From Onthophagus taurus (lineage: Eukaryota; Arthropoda; Insecta; Coleoptera; Scarabaeidae): a stretch of 64,000 nucleotides of DNA. Under the pieces are notes generated by a model. It saw nothing but the letters and a program-made list of their open reading frames with translations, was not told the origin of the DNA and did no database searches. This document shows, in pieces, positions 24,841-39,300 of the stretch (within the stretch, counting starts at the first letter, position 1; each line of letters starts with the position of its first letter). The translations under genes and the position numbers were made by a program. Where the stretch lies: the NCBI RefSeq assembly GCF_036711975.1, contig NC_091975.1:3288501-3352500 (forward strand), written 5' to 3'.

Positions 24841-25826
24841 AAGGAGGCTGTACGTTTTTGGAAGTGTCTAGAGGGATTATTTCGGGGAGGGGCGGATTGC
24901 AATAACGAACGAAAGCGGCTTGGGTTGGGCTGAACATCGCGCACTAAAACTCATTACAAGGGATTTCGGGACCTCGCTACATTATTGCGCACCCCCACGA
25001 AAGCTAACCGGCTCATTTTGGATACGGTACAACGGCCACTTAACATTCTAATTGCCCCCCCTAGGAAAAAAATTAAGATTATATAGATAGATTATAATGT
25101 TTATCAAAAGTTTTAAAGTAATTATTTCAATTTCTTGTCTTTTTCAATATGACATAAACTTAATCTCGTTATTTTTCGTTTGATAAAAGACGTTCGCCGT
25201 CACAAACACTTATAGAGAGCACGATGTACGAGGGCGGTTCAAGAGAAATGAGAAGCAAGAAGAAAAGGGGCGAACAGAACTGGATCGCGATGGGTTTTTC
25301 GAATATTTTTCGTATTTATTAAATTTCTGTCACAAACAAAACGATCGACATTGCGCCGTGCAGAGGCGGTGGAATACGAAATCCCATTTTCCGGTTCTCG
25401 CCTGTCAATAACCTTACATATTATTGAAGAGACGTCGTTGTCGCGTTCTTTTTTATTCCGTTTAATGTTTTTGTACTCTTAAATTTGATGTATGATTTAA
25501 TTATTGTAATTTTTTTTCTTATCTGTCAAAGTTTGATTTAATTTTTTCTAAGCTACCAACTTCACTTACTGAAAAAGATATCTTTAAAAATAGTATTAGA
25601 AGCTTTAAATTTGATTTTAATCATTAAAAATTGTTGATACTGTTAAAGCTCTTCTTGGACAGCTTTAATAAGCGGACAAAAATCTTGGAATCAACCCCAA
25701 ATCTTATCTTATCTATTTTTGAGGATTTAATTAATTTTTTAGAAAAAACCTCATTAATATACGATCTTTTTAGGAAAATAAGGAAAAATTAATCTACATT
25801 CAGCTAAAGATTTAAAACTTTTATGA
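24841..25826. other. intergenic DNA
   Basis: No gene seen. GC-richer up to about 25430, then AT-rich leading into the second Tigger-like copy. Confidence 0.4.
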
Positions 25827-26220
25827 CTATTTTTTTACCTTAAAAAAATCCTTCTCTTCTAAATAGTTGCTCACCCCATCTAGCGACAACCATCCATATT
25901 AAGTCAGTTTTGACGTTTAAACCTTACGATTACGTTTCTTGCTAAAATTATTAAATTTTGTGAAAAAATAAGTTTAATTGAGTAAAAATCCCTTTCAAAA
26001 TATGCTTTTGGGCTCTCAAACTATTTATTTATAGTGAACATGGACTCTAAGAAATGATTTTTCAAGAAATTGACGAAGAACAGAAAGCGAAGAATAACTT
26101 TTTGAGTAGTGAGGGTTCAAAAATCGACAAATTCTGTTCCGAATGGTTTCTGAAAACTAGAAATCAAAATGTTGCCCAATCAGAACCATTTCTAAAAAAA
26201 AAATTTAAAAAAAACCAAAG
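25827..26220 (+). mobile_element. Tigger/pogo-like element, 5' part with transposase start (copy 2)
   Basis: Shares its first 245 bp with 21391-21636 and continues into a transposase-like frame at 26057-26203. No 3' half or full pair of terminal repeats is recognisable, so it is a truncated or internally deleted copy. Confidence 0.65.
26057..26203 (+). pseudogene. CENP-B/Tigger-type transposase fragment
   Basis: An open frame with no start reads FQEIDEEQKAKNNFLSSEGS, then KIDKFCSEWFLKTRNQNVAQ, then SEPFLKKK. The block WFLKxRNQNVxxSxPxLKKK is typical of the CENP-B-type DNA-binding domain of Tigger/pogo transposases. The preceding ATG (GACTCTAAGAA) is out of frame with it. Confidence 0.55.
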
Positions 26221-26261
26221 GAAATTGTAGAAAAATAGGGAGTGAGTACCTTTAAAGCAGC

Positions 26262-26300
26262 CTTTTGTAACCACCCTTATCTGATGGGTGGTTACAAAAG
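26262..26300. repeat. perfect 15-bp hairpin
   Basis: Arms CTTTTGTAACCACCC (26262-26276) and GGGTGGTTACAAAAG (26286-26300) with loop TTATCTGAT. It lies just past the Tigger-like fragment and may be a transposon terminus or a folded-back remnant. Confidence 0.8.
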
Positions 26301-29300
26301 TGGCGTAATTAATTATAAATTAATCGGCGCCATCTGTCAATGAAATCCTCAATTTTTCATATAGAAATCCAAATTCCAATTTAAAGCAGTTGATTCATCC
26401 TAAAACGTGCATAAAATAAAAATGTATAAATGCAATTGTCACAAAAATTAAATTATAGTAAAAATCAAATTTAATATTCTTACCATATTCACAAAGATGA
26501 AGGTAGTTATGACCTAAAAATTAAAAAAAATCCTAAAAGAGATAATAAATAAAGTTTTTAATAGAAATATTATTAATTTTTGAACTAAATACAAATTTCA
26601 ATTTATAACAAAAATATCTGATTACGCGATTATTCCAGTAAACATTGTCAAACTGCTGCATAATTAAACACCTACAGCAACGTCGATATTAACAACTACA
26701 CCAACCCCATTTTCGCAAAATCAATATGATGAGGACCGAATTTCCCGGATAATACGATGCTTATGTGGCCTTTTGCAGTCAAATCCCCAATGTTTGTCCA
26801 TCTCGTTAATGAGACTCGGGTCGAGTATAATCATCGAGTAAATTAGACTTTAAATTGGTATGTATTTGCAAAATCCTTTCCAAGTTTAGTTTTATTTGTG
26901 GAATTGTTGAATTTTTCATGAAGAGGAACCCCTATCGAAGCTGTTTTATTATCTACTATCTAGAACAAAAAAATGGTTTTATTTATAAAAGTAGTTATAA
27001 AAATTAAAGAATTTCCTTTTTTAATTTGCAATACAAATCTCTTAGTTGGAGGAGTTTTTTGCATTCGTATTTCAATCAAGAATAGATTTTAATGGGAAAT
27101 TTGTTTAATGAAACAAAATAAATTAATAATCCAGTATTTATTTATTGGGCTGGCAAAAAATAAAGAAAAAATAAAAACGTTATTAATACAATGTTTCTTC
27201 TTTCTTCTTTTTTTCATTTATATTTACATAAAAACAGACATGTTTTATTTTTAAATATTATTATTTTTTTTGGAGGGTTGCAGCGCGAACCTTCAACGCC
27301 CGCGACACGCAACCATAACACTGGATTACGAGCTTCTGTCTACCACACTCTTGCAGACAGAAAAAATACTACACCAGAACTACACGTCGTCATCGTTTTA
27401 AACATAGAAACAGGTACCTCTAAAAAATATATACACGCAAATTAAACAAATAGCGAAATCAATATTAATTTATATATTTTTTTTTAATAGAAATATTTTT
27501 ATCTTCGTTACGTGAGCTCGTAAGAGATCCAAAGAGAGGTTTACGATTTTCTCCTAGGCTATAGAATGGGAAAAAATTATTTTCTTTTTTAAGTAAACTA
27601 ATCGTAGAAATAAATAAGCAAAAAATAAATCTTAAAACTAATAAAAAAGGCAACTGCATTTATATAAACAATAAATACAATTATAAAAATAAACAATGTT
27701 CTTCTATTTCTTTTCTCTTCATCCACGTTTCAAAAATGCGTGGTAAATCGATAATATTTTTTTTTTATACAACAGCGACTATTATTTTTCCTTTCTTTTT
27801 GTCTTACATTCATCGGCTAAAAATGTAGTGTTGTAAAATTGTTTGATTATGATCCGCGCCGACGGGAAAACAGATTTTTTGAGTTAAAAAGAATTTTTCA
27901 AAATCAAAAAAAAATCGAACTTAAGATATCACCGTGTGATGCTCGTGACTCTAAATCGCGCAACACACTTAATTTGATTCGATTCTTTTTCCTTATTCAA
28001 CGATGTAGATATTTTATTAGTAGTAATTTGATCTCAACTCGATTTTAATAAAATGAATACGTAAGGAAATGAAATACTATAATTCAAGAAACAAAATACT
28101 TTGGTTTGTTACAAAAGAAAACCTTTTTTTTGATAATCCCAAAATATCGAAAAGAAATGTCAATTTTTTATCAATTACAAATGTTGTTACTAAAAATGGG
28201 TTCTATGATGTTCCAAGAACAATTTTGAGGCACAAAATACCTTAGTTTAAAAAAAAATAGACTCAAAGTAGTTTTGGAAAAAGTTATTGAAGAAGAGATG
28301 GTAAATTTGAGATGAAACAATATTGGAAGGTGCGATTTTGAAAATGGCAGAAAGTGAAAGAAAATCAGCTACTCATCTTAGAACCACAAATCAATTCATT
28401 CTGATTATAACAATGAAATTGATAGAGATTCGATTTCGAAAGTATTATGAGACATTTTTAGTTTATTCAGATTATATTATAAGTTAAAGTAACATTTGTT
28501 TTGCATAAACCATGCATTAATTTGTTAAAATTGAAAAAGAAAAGCAGTTGAAGTAGTATCTAATGGAAAAGTTATGGGATTTACTCGCGAAAGTGAGAGT
28601 ATACTGAGGTATAACCGGACTTTGTCAACTTCAAGAACTTCAATGCAACAAGGACCAAAAAAATGTGAAATGAGATTTGACGTAAGGAATGTTTCAGGTT
28701 ACTTAAACTTAAAATTTATTAAATCCGTCTTTCCTGAAGGCTTGTTACCGATATTATTAAGCTTAAACTCAAGAAAAAATGATTGTTCCTCATTAATGCT
28801 ATGATTCTCTTAATAACTTCTCTGTAGTACAAGAAATATAGAATCAAATAGAAATAATACATAAACCCAAAGAAAATAATTTAGGATTTAACATTTTTGT
28901 TTCATTATAAATTGAGATTAAGTTACTAACAAAGAAAAAGATATTTCTTTTGTAACAATTTACATTTTACACTAGAACAAGTTAAATAAAGAAATTAATA
29001 ACAAAGATTTTAATATATTCTGTAACAAAACAAAAAGAAATGCTTAGTATGATTATTTAAGATTATTTTTAATGTTAGTTACGTTTTTTTTGTATACTGT
29101 TGGTATATTCTCCGTTATTAGTATTAAAAGATGGAAAAATATTCTATCATCCATGATATTATTAATAAAATAATGAAATGAGGTATTTATGCGTATCGCG
29201 TATTTATAGAACGGACTCTATTATTTTATTTTAATTTTATTTTAATTAATTAACTTGTGTTATTTTTAATTATTTCCTTTTTTTCACTGTGTATTCGTAC

Positions 29301-30175
29301 GGTTTGATGGTTGGTTGGTTTGTGGGTTTTTTTGGGTTGGTTCGCAATTCTTCTGCACATTTATCACAGTACCGAAAAGTCGAAATCAAAAAGTAGGTAT
29401 TATTGTCGATATTATAAAAACGAGAACCTTTGTCGCGGTGACTAGAAATTCAAAAAAAAAATTTGAAGAAACTAAAAGAACGGGTATGGTTCAAACGTCC
29501 TCATCACTCTCTATAATCTTTGCTTTGTTATTTTTTTTTCATTCTTTTTTATCTAATTAACCCGCTATAAATATTGGATATACCTACAATCTAAGTGTTA
29601 TTAAATTACGACTCTAATTAATAGACGACTCGTTTTTTTTTGAAAGCCCAATTTACGTTTCCACTTGTATTAATTAATTTTTTTGTTTCGTTTATTTTTT
29701 TTTTATTTTACATATACAACGTTAATATGTAGTAGTACAAATAAAGCACCCCCATCTCGCGAGAGGTGCCACTTTTATTTAATTTTTATATTTTTTTTAG
29801 GCTTACGTCCTTTTAAAAGTGCCCAAAAAAACTTACTTGGCTAGTTTTTTTTTCTTTAAAAAGGCGTTTGAAAAATATGTGAACCTTAAAACTTTTTTCT
29901 TTCACAATTATGTTCTAGGAATCATTACCAGTTATTTTTTTATAATTATCATTATTTTTCTTTTTTATCTAGTAATATAATGTTTAAAACACGGGGTTCT
30001 ACACATTCAGAAGCGTTTTTTTTTTGTTATTTAGTTTAAAATTCGCTCAAAACTAGTTTATATAATATATCAATAGAAATCTCATTCCTACATTTTATCA
30101 TACTCGTTATTAAATTCTTTTCGATGTTGGTCCGTTTTTATTTTTTATTTATTTAGTTTTTTTTTCTAAGTTTAA
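26301..30175. other. AT-rich DNA, probably including the long 3' UTR of the MBD5/6-like gene
   Basis: Extremely AT-rich with many homopolymer T and A runs. No coding frame is convincing. The right part directly follows the stop codon of the minus-strand gene. AATAAA signals on the minus strand occur within 50 nt of the stop (about 30140-30165) and repeatedly further left, so the transcript end cannot be fixed. A less AT-rich island at 27280-27440 stands out. Confidence 0.4.
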
Positions 30176-30311
30176 TTAGTGACTGCTTCGCAACCGGCCC
30201 CCTGCAGATTTCGATTTTTTCGTCGTCGTTTTCTTTTCTTCTTGATCCTTATCCAACTCAACCATCGCTTCTTGAATCGCATTCTCCAACTGCGCATTTA
30301 ATTTTCTACTT
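30176..30311 (-). CDS. sba: sba last coding exon
   Basis: Acceptor GTTGTAG|AAGTAG; reads [20 protein letters not shown] then a Lys/Thr-rich tail ending GGRLRSSH and stop TAA at 30178-30176. MBD5 has [20 protein letters not shown]. Confidence 0.86.
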
Positions 30312-33300
30312 CTACAACCAAAAAACGTAAATTAATCACAACAAACAACTTAATTATATTAAAACTAGGGAAACAAACTTTAATAATAATAATTAAGCGA
30401 TTCTATGAATTTACAATCAACACTAAATTACCCAAAATGCAAGTTTAAAAGGACAAAAATTACTTACACATGCTAATACGAAATTTAATGCAAATTACCG
30501 ATTTAATTCGAATTTTTTTAATAAAAGTCAAACACAACTCACGTCCGTGATTTTTTTCTAACACTATGATGAGCCTCCAAACCTTCACTCAACGTTTGTA
30601 AGTCATTCGATTCGACTTCCGTGGAGGATCGACCCCCTCCAAACCAACGTACATGTACTTTTTTGCCATCGGACGATAACTTCTCCACTTTCCCCGGCCA
30701 CGATTGGCAGCCTTTAGTGGCCCCCCAAACAAGATCTCCAACCGAAAAACTCTGCCGTTGTTCTTGTACGGTTTCGTTTTTCTCTACTAAACAACGAAAA
30801 CGTCCACATTTTAAAACGATACATTCAAAATATTTTCGCCAAGCCGTTTTTATTTGTTTTGTTTTTGTAATGATGATGAAATGAAGATGTTGTGGTACCA
30901 TTAGTAGTGGGGTAGTGCCAGCAGCGATGATTTTTGTGGATTATATACATTTTTTTGTTAAAATTAGCTATTACACCGTCCTGTTTAATCATTTTTTTTA
31001 ATAATCTTCCTTTTTTAAATTGATGGCGCTAGTTAAAAATAAAAATACCTCAAAACCATGCGGAATAAATACTTTTTACTACGACACCATAAAAGCCTAT
31101 AAAGCAGAGCTAAATTTAATAATGATAAAAGCCATGCAATTATTTTGTTCTTTCAATTAATACACACAAGATTTACTAAGCACCTTTTACCAAATCCGTA
31201 TAATTAAAATTCGTCTTACCATCATCTCCTTCGTCGAAAAGAGGATGTCTAGTTTCCATTACAACCAAAGTGTCACTATGTTTTCGTCTATGCACAAACT
31301 TTTCGAAATTTCTTGAGCTGTACACAGTCGTTTCTTGAGATTTTAACTCTTCAGGCACCACGTGGATACCAGTAGCTATCGTTGATGATTCCGCAAAAGC
31401 CATGTGGATGGGGTTTGTTTTTTTGCTATGGTTTAATTGGCCTATACTTGAAATATCGGTAAATTCAAGTTTTTGTGTACTACAATGCACGTGATTTCTC
31501 CATTCATTTTCTGTTGATTGATTAATATCTGCTGAATCTGGTTCGCTACTTGATATACAATGAACCATAGCCTAAAAATTATCAAAAATAATTATAAGTT
31601 TAAGATTTGAGTTAATAAATCTCACCATTGAACAATTTTGATGTCTATTTTGTTGTAAAGTAACAATATCTCCACAAGATCCCGAAGAATTTGAGGGTGC
31701 CGGAGATAAACCATCATCTGTACTTCCAGTATGTGTTGTGGTATCTGCCGTTGGTGGACTTTGCCCACCGGAAGCCATTGGACTATGAGTAGTTGTATCT
31801 GGTGGGCTACTAGCTGTTGTAGTTACAGAATGAAGATTTTGGTTAACCGCTGTTTGTGTTGAAACGCTTTGCCGATAATTTATTGAATTTTGCGGACTTT
31901 GTCTTTGGAATAACAACGTTTGAACTGGTTGTTGTTTATCGTTGGTAATAATAAAGTTTTGATGATCAACGTTTAATGTTGTGCGTAAATTTTGTTGTTG
32001 GTTATTAGAATTGGTCGGTTGAAAATTTTGTAATTGTTGATTATTTGAGACCATTGTTGTTTGTTGTTGGACGATCGTGGTGTTTTGTTGTACAAAAGTA
32101 GTATTCTGATTTGACGAAGAAACAGCTATGTTAGCCGCAGGTGTACACGGAACCATTAAAGTTTGTCCCATTTGACCGCATTGAATAAATTCTTGTTGTC
32201 CTTGTTGAATGTTATTAGTTGCTGGTCGAATTTGAGGAGCTGTGTTAAATGTAACCTGTTGATTGGCAACCAAAGGACTTAATTGTCCGCTAAATTGGCC
32301 GTTTACAACAAATTGTCCTCCATTCGGTGATAAGAACTGAGCCGCTCCAGGACTATGTTGTTGTTGTATAATTTTTCCTTGTGAAGTACTCGGTGTTCTT
32401 ATAACCATACCTGCGGGTAAAATACTCTGCCCTCCATTAAAAACATTACTATTTTGTACGGGAGTCAAAACATTCTGTCCGTTAACGTTCTGCAATTGAA
32501 GTTGCATCCCGATATTTGAAGTATCTTGTAATATCGTTGCTGTTCCGTCCGCATTCATTACCATCCCGCCCAAATTCGGCACGATAAATTGTTGAATAGT
32601 GGGAAAGTTCTGAACCATCCCACCATTCAATAAATTGACGGGTTGCAACAGGTTGATTTGTTGTGGTTGCGAGTTGGTAATTAACTGTTGCGTGCCAATT
32701 CCATTTCCATTCATAACAATTTGCGGAGGACCGCCAGCTTTTCCAGGAACGATTGTAAGCGCTTGCATGACTGGTGTAGTATTCTGTGGACTATGCGCCA
32801 TTTGTATTTGCTGAGGAAAGCTCTGCGGCGACACGACCATTCCTTGATTTTGTTGGGCGGCCGCGATATGCAACATTGATGCGACCGTTTGCGAAGGAAT
32901 TTTCCGTTTCTTCCCTTTTCGTTTAGTTTCGGGTGATAATAACGCCGGTCCGCTGGGAATCACATTTCCGGTTAGTAACTGCGGTATTTGAACGGCGTTT
33001 TGCCCCACCGTCATACCATCCATGGTCATTGTTACTCCCGGTTGTAAAACAAACGGTCCCGGAAGCGCATTCACCAAGACCGTTTGTTGACCTAATACTT
33101 GTTGGGCTACCGCTGGAATCACTTGAGTTACAGCGGCTGTTACATTAGTCACCATGGGTGATACGGAAATAGGAGGCATTGAAGTAACAACTTTAGGAGG
33201 TGGGGGGGCCATCACTCCAGGTTGGTTCGTATTCGCCATAATAAGTTGCCCGCCTGAAGAAACTAAAATTTGACTTCCCGCGGGGAAAGTTTGTGGTGGC

Positions 33301-36300
33301 TTTGGTTGTTGTTGGTGTTGTTGTTGTCCAGAATGAGGTACTTGAATACTACTCACTACACTCTGCACCATCTCTAACGGTGATTTAGTGGTCATTGTTG
33401 GTAAAGTACCCGAAATTATTGTGGAAGGAGTATTGATTGATACGGTTGCAGTATTAGCTTTTCCTGCAAGAACTGACGTGATGGTGTTACTACCAACCGT
33501 TCTCCCGCTGGCCATCGTCGTCACAACCATTTTTGGTAGTTGTAAATCGTAATAATTCTCGACCATTTTTTGCGTCGCTTCTCTTTGTTGATTGTGAGTT
33601 CCAAAAACAAACTGATGCTGAACCATACCCTCTCTACTCCCTCCTGGCGTCGGCGTATGCGGACTCGGAGATCCATCTTGAGGTGATACGTTACTTGTAC
33701 TTACCGTACCACCTTGAATAGGTCTCGAATCCGGTGATCGTTCGCTATTATAAGTCGACGAAGAAGTAACTGGATCATCATTCGTACCCGAACTGCTTGG
33801 AGTACCCGGTTGACTATCTGGTCTATTTTGTATTATTTTAATGCCATGTTGTTGCTGAATACCATATTGTTGATGTTGATCGTACGTTGATCGTCCATCA
33901 GTGCTACAACCACAATCACTGCTATCAGCCATTTCTTGAGGTAAAACAGCGATTGTTGGAGATTGATTATAAGCACTTTGTTGTTGTTGTTGCTGTTGTT
34001 GTAATTGACCACCACCGGAAGGAATGTTTTGTGGCTTTATAATGTGAATCACATTACTATTTTGGTTCTGTCGAAAATTGGTGGGTTTGGGCTGTTGCGT
34101 TGATGATATCGATGGTGGCATATTACTCGGTAAAGGCACTCCACTGGGCTGGTTCATTGGTGACATACTATGAGGTGATGGTGTCTGAGTTGGTTGAACA
34201 GGACTGTTACAACTAAACGTTGGATTTGCACCTATTAAAATTAAATTAATTAAATTTAATAATTATTAATGATGTTAATTTATACCTGTTTGTCTATTAA
34301 TAGTGTTATTCAATAACGCAGTTTGCTGAGCTAAATAAGCACTAGGATCTTCCATAAAAGATGGACTAGAGTTCCCTTGTTGCTGCAACTGTCCAACCAT
34401 CCTTCCATGATCATTTTGTTGTAATTGCCTCACATCAATATTAGTACACGGGTGTTCTATGATTCTTCCATTTTGTTGGTCAACAATACACGGTCGTTTT
34501 TTCACGATTTTATTGACTTTACTAATTTTTTTTCTATTGACATCATCCTGCCAAACATTTGGTGGCGGAGTATGTTGATGCAAAGGTGGTACTCTTTGAT
34601 CTTGAAGATGATGATGAAGTTGATGATGGTGATGATTTTGATTAATAATCGATGGAGGTTGTTGAGGAACTTGCAAACGATTTTGCCACACTTTAGGTTG
34701 TTGTTGTTGTTGATGGTGCATCGTTCCGCAATTCGTATAATTACTTTGAGGTTGAAAAGGAGGTCTTGTCCCTAAAACTGGATATTGTTGTTGTTGCTGT
34801 TGATGTTGTTGTGGCGAAGATTGATAATATTGTTGAGGTATAGATCGATTAGATGATATGCTAATAGGAACCATTTGAATTCCAGGCCTGCCCGGACCGC
34901 TTGGTTCACTTGGCTGACCATTAATATATATCCTCTGTTGTGGAGACCCCTGCTGAACGACAACATTGTTCTGTAGCATTTGACTAACTTGCCCTGGTGG
35001 CACGCTGCCCTGAATGCTTATCACTTGCCCATTTGGGGCGACGAACTGTTGCTGATGTATATGGACGTTCGGGTTGCTATTTTGTGGATGAGATTGCATG
35101 GAATGCTGTTGTTGTTGCTGATTTGATATGTTTTGCGGTTGTCGTACCATAATTTGCTCACTAAGAACCACCGGTGAGTCGCTCATTACCCTGTTAATTT
35201 GCCCATCTTGGTTCTCGTGATTTTGGTACCGCAAAAACTGCTGGTTATCCGGTTGGTAAGTGTGTTGGAGGCGTGGTTGTTGGGGTTGTTGTGGATGGTT
35301 CATATTCACCGGAGATTGCGGCCATAACTAAAATAAACTCTACATTAATAAAAATGTTTTAAATAATTAAAGAAATATTACCTGAGGTTGGATTTGATTT
35401 TGAATTTCTTTTGGATACTGTTGCTGCACTAATCCCATTTTTTCTCTTTGGGCTAGAATTTGAGAAACCGATACTCCAGAATAAGGTCCCCCAATTTTCC
35501 GTTTTTTCTTTTTAACTGCATTAAAATCTGAAATTAAAATGAAAAAAGACCGTAAATAAATTGTGTCGCCATCAATCATTGCTCGTTTCATATTTTAATT
35601 TCGACCTTCAGTGGACTTGCCACCCAACAAAAGAAACAAATAAATGAGTTTTTTATTCACTCCATTCAAGTAGGAGCATAGTGTGCACATACATCAACTC
35701 CCACGCTATTATTATAATTCTGTAGGTATTATTTGATAGTTTCGTGGTCCAAATAGTTCTTAGATCGCGTGAGCACGTTTAAGTTGAATGACAAGCCGTT
35801 GTATATTTAGAGAAAGCGTCGCGTTGTCGTTCTAATAACGGCATTTGAAAGGCTGTCAATTGAGACTGTCGTTAATAAAACATAAGAGAAATTGCTTCTT
35901 AACTGTGCCTTAACTCTATTCGGTGTTCTATGCCGCAGCACAAGCGGTGATCGTCAGCTGTTACGGGTAACGGTCATAAAATGAGTTACGTGCAGGATTT
36001 CTCTTTGGTTAACATCTATTTATTATCGTTAAAACTGTTTGGCACGTTTTCCCCTCATTGAAAATAGCACAAGTTAAACCACGTAGCAAGGCCAACATTA
36101 ACAACTTAATGTAGTCCCCATTCTACGACGACGCGCAAACTTTGCGTTCACAGCAGGGAGTAAAGGAAGATAGGAATCAACCGCAGTGCTTAATTAAGAT
36201 GTAAATAGGACCGGACGTCCGCCAGCCTAAAAATAAGATCGGAATCGAAAAGAGTCAGTCGGTTGCGCGATCCCTTATCGCTCACTTTTACCCAGACGCA

Positions 36301-39300
36301 ATTATGGTCACCTGTTCTTTAACCATCCCCCTTTTACACCTATTTTACAGGGGTTTGTAGACGGAGTGCATTCGTCGGAGTGTAGATTTTCCTAGTTTCC
36401 ACGTTCGTGCGATTCCTATGCAAATTGTTTTAGGTGGCGCGTTGGTAACGGGCCTGTTCGAGTTTACAAAAGGCTCGAATGAACGAACGGCGAACAGGCG
36501 AGAGTCAGATAAACGTTATTATACGTTTCTGCCGTTGCGCTGCGCCTCGATAAGGCCTCGGAATGGAATTAATAATTACGGTAATTACAGACGGGGCCGA
36601 AACGACGACTCGACTTCTCTCTTTGAATTTACCTCAACAACTCGCCCCTCTTTGTAAGGTTGTTACTTCAAATTTATTACTTAAATTATATTTAAAGAGA
36701 GTTTGATTTGTTGTCTAACTCGCAATTTCTTTTTCTTCTATAATTGGTTATTTTCTTTTTAAACGGCGTCGATTGCTCGCGGGTAAACGATATAATCGTG
36801 TCGGCTCGTTGGTAAAAGCGCAAAATAGGCGTGCATAATCCTCCCGTACAGACACGCCGAGGCGAACGTGAACGTTGTTGCATAGAAATTAGCTGCCGGC
36901 GAAATTCGCTTTGATACGGTTCACCAGGAGTCCCCGCGCGCGGGAGTCTCGATCGTTTCGACGATAACCGGCCCCGCTCCAACAGGATTAACCGTTCGAA
37001 CGAACGAATAAATGAACGGAACGAAAGATGCAAGCTAGCGAAACGTTTTAACTATTTATTTAGAGAGATTAATTTAAAATATTTACACGACGGGGACGCC
37101 TCCGTTGCGCAAACAGAACGCGACATCTACATACTACGTATTCAAACACGGTGCGGCGGCTATCGCCCCAACGCGATACTAATCTCGCAGTTACCGCCGG
37201 TGATGTATTTCTTCAATTAGCCGTGTTATAGCCGACGGCACGCACGGCCAATGCAACAACGCAGGACCGTATCCGGCCGGCATTGATGACCGTTTTTATC
37301 GCACCGGTTTTATGCACTCGACGTAATGCCTCGATAAATTCGAAACGCTATCTATGTTTGACCATCGTCATTTCGCGTTAAAACTCGACTCTAACGTTAG
37401 TTATTGTTAATTCTGATTAAACATAATGTATATTTATAATTTATCTTATAACTAAAGAACCATACAATGGTTTGTATAAATGTCCCACGAGGAAAACCCT
37501 GAGATACCTACAATGATGGTTTTGCAAAGAAGTTTCTAAAGTTCTTTCCTCGCGTAGTTGCAAGTCTCCTTTGATTCCTCTCTTTGTTAAGCTTACGAGA
37601 CAACGGACAGTAAAACACAACTTGTAATAAGAACTTTTTGAGGAAAGTCCTGTACTATTTAATATGACCAGAATAAGTTGAGGGATGCCCAAGGACCCCA
37701 CGGAAATTTAGTGTGCTCACAAATCCTTCATAAATAACTTTCCCGGGTTGACTACCAGCGTTGAGGAATCAGAGTTGAAAGTCTACCATCATGCTAAAAT
37801 AAAGATTTCATTGCCATATCGCTCTTCATGGTGCTTGATAATGTGCCACACATTTTAATGCTTCGTATCTTGACTCCATTAGTTACCGTTTCGAAGTTGT
37901 TTCCTTAATTACTTTCTATTATTAGCATTTGAAGACCAAGGTTTTATAATCGATGAAGGATTAAACCAATTATTTGTTTTTAGAGTTGCAAGTTCATCTA
38001 TATCAAAAAAAGTCATATGATATTGTATCTATGATTGTTGTAACTAAGCAGTATGTAGTACAGTTAGTATCAAGGATCTTTGTGAAGAGATCCAATTAGT
38101 TTGAAAATAGGTCGAGAGTATTATTTCCGTGAATTGGGTCGCGTCAGCAAAACACGCGGATTTTTGCCGATTGCGCAGGCGAGGTGGTATCGAGTCAGCT
38201 CTACTACATTGAACCAGTTTTTGCCCTACGGGTCTCTCTATAATTAGTACGCTTGGCGACGGGAGTCGTTTCTCGTCGCGTTATCGATTTTGCTTTCCTG
38301 GCATACGAAAAACGCGAACGATTTCCCACGAACGCCGCTTCGGTCAAGAAACAAACGACGAGTTGTAGGTACTACTTGGTCTTTGGTTTTTTTACAACAT
38401 CACGTCAACTCGACCGAACGCCATTAACCGCGGCCGCGTAACTTTATTATGACATGTTTACGATCGTCGAAACAAAGAGGCCGCTGCTCGGCGCGCATGT
38501 TTTATGCAAGGCCGGATTCGCGCACGGTAATCGACGTGCGAACGACGGCCGATTCTGAACGAGCCCTTCTTCTTTGTCGCAAAAAAAATGAGAGAGATAG
38601 AGAAAGAAACGCGGACGAGCCAGATATAGATATAGCATAAAATATTGGTGAGAACAATACGCGGCGCAATAAAATTTTACGAGCCCCTTAGTAGCCGGCA
38701 GAGGGAAGGAGGAGGGCGACACTGTCGTTACGAGCCAGTTTTCTCGTATCGCCGGCCGAAGATCTTCCTTCGACTTGGCCCAGTCGTTACTTTTTATTTA
38801 CCCCGTCGAATTCTATTAAATTTCGACGGTAATCGTAAAACACCCGGCCGAATTAATGAACCGCCGCCTTTCGGCTACTGCAAACAACCAAGAATGAGCC
38901 ACGAATCGAACGAAAAATACTCGCACGCTTTCTTTTAAAAAGGATAAACGACCCGATCTGATTTCACGATATTATATCGGCTATCGAATTGCACAAAAGC
39001 GAAACTGCGGCTTTCACTTGCAGCGCAATAATCCAATTATGGTCGTTGAATAACGGGGCAATTGTAAATGCTGCTGCAACAGGCGTTACATAAATAACCG
39101 AAAATTGGATAATGACACGCCGACGTTCATTGTTTGTCTGTTACGTGTATGTATGTGTGTGTGTGTGTGTATCGGTCGATTTTTCCACAATAATTCGCAT
39201 GTAAATAATTTATAGTTGCGCAATTCAGCAGTCTGCTAATGTAAATTACTCGTAATCGATCATCAAACAAACAAACATCAATTAACAGCGATGATATAAC

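Noticed and set aside
27191..27445. 84-codon plus-strand ORF over the less AT-rich island
   Set aside because: Hydrophobic start comes from T runs; the island is more likely UTR sequence.
31176..31219. Read-through end of the sba exon as an alternative C-terminus
   Set aside because: A consensus GTAAGA donor at 31219 in the right phase leads straight into the conserved PWWP exon; a short isoform by retention cannot be excluded but has no evidence.
32688..33721. Plus-strand ORFs opposite the large sba exon (also 34425-34775)
   Set aside because: Shadows of CAA/CAG-rich coding sequence on the other strand.
36418..37033. GC-rich ORFs on both strands in an sba intron
   Set aside because: Overlapping frames of similar quality on opposite strands and no known motif; composition effect.
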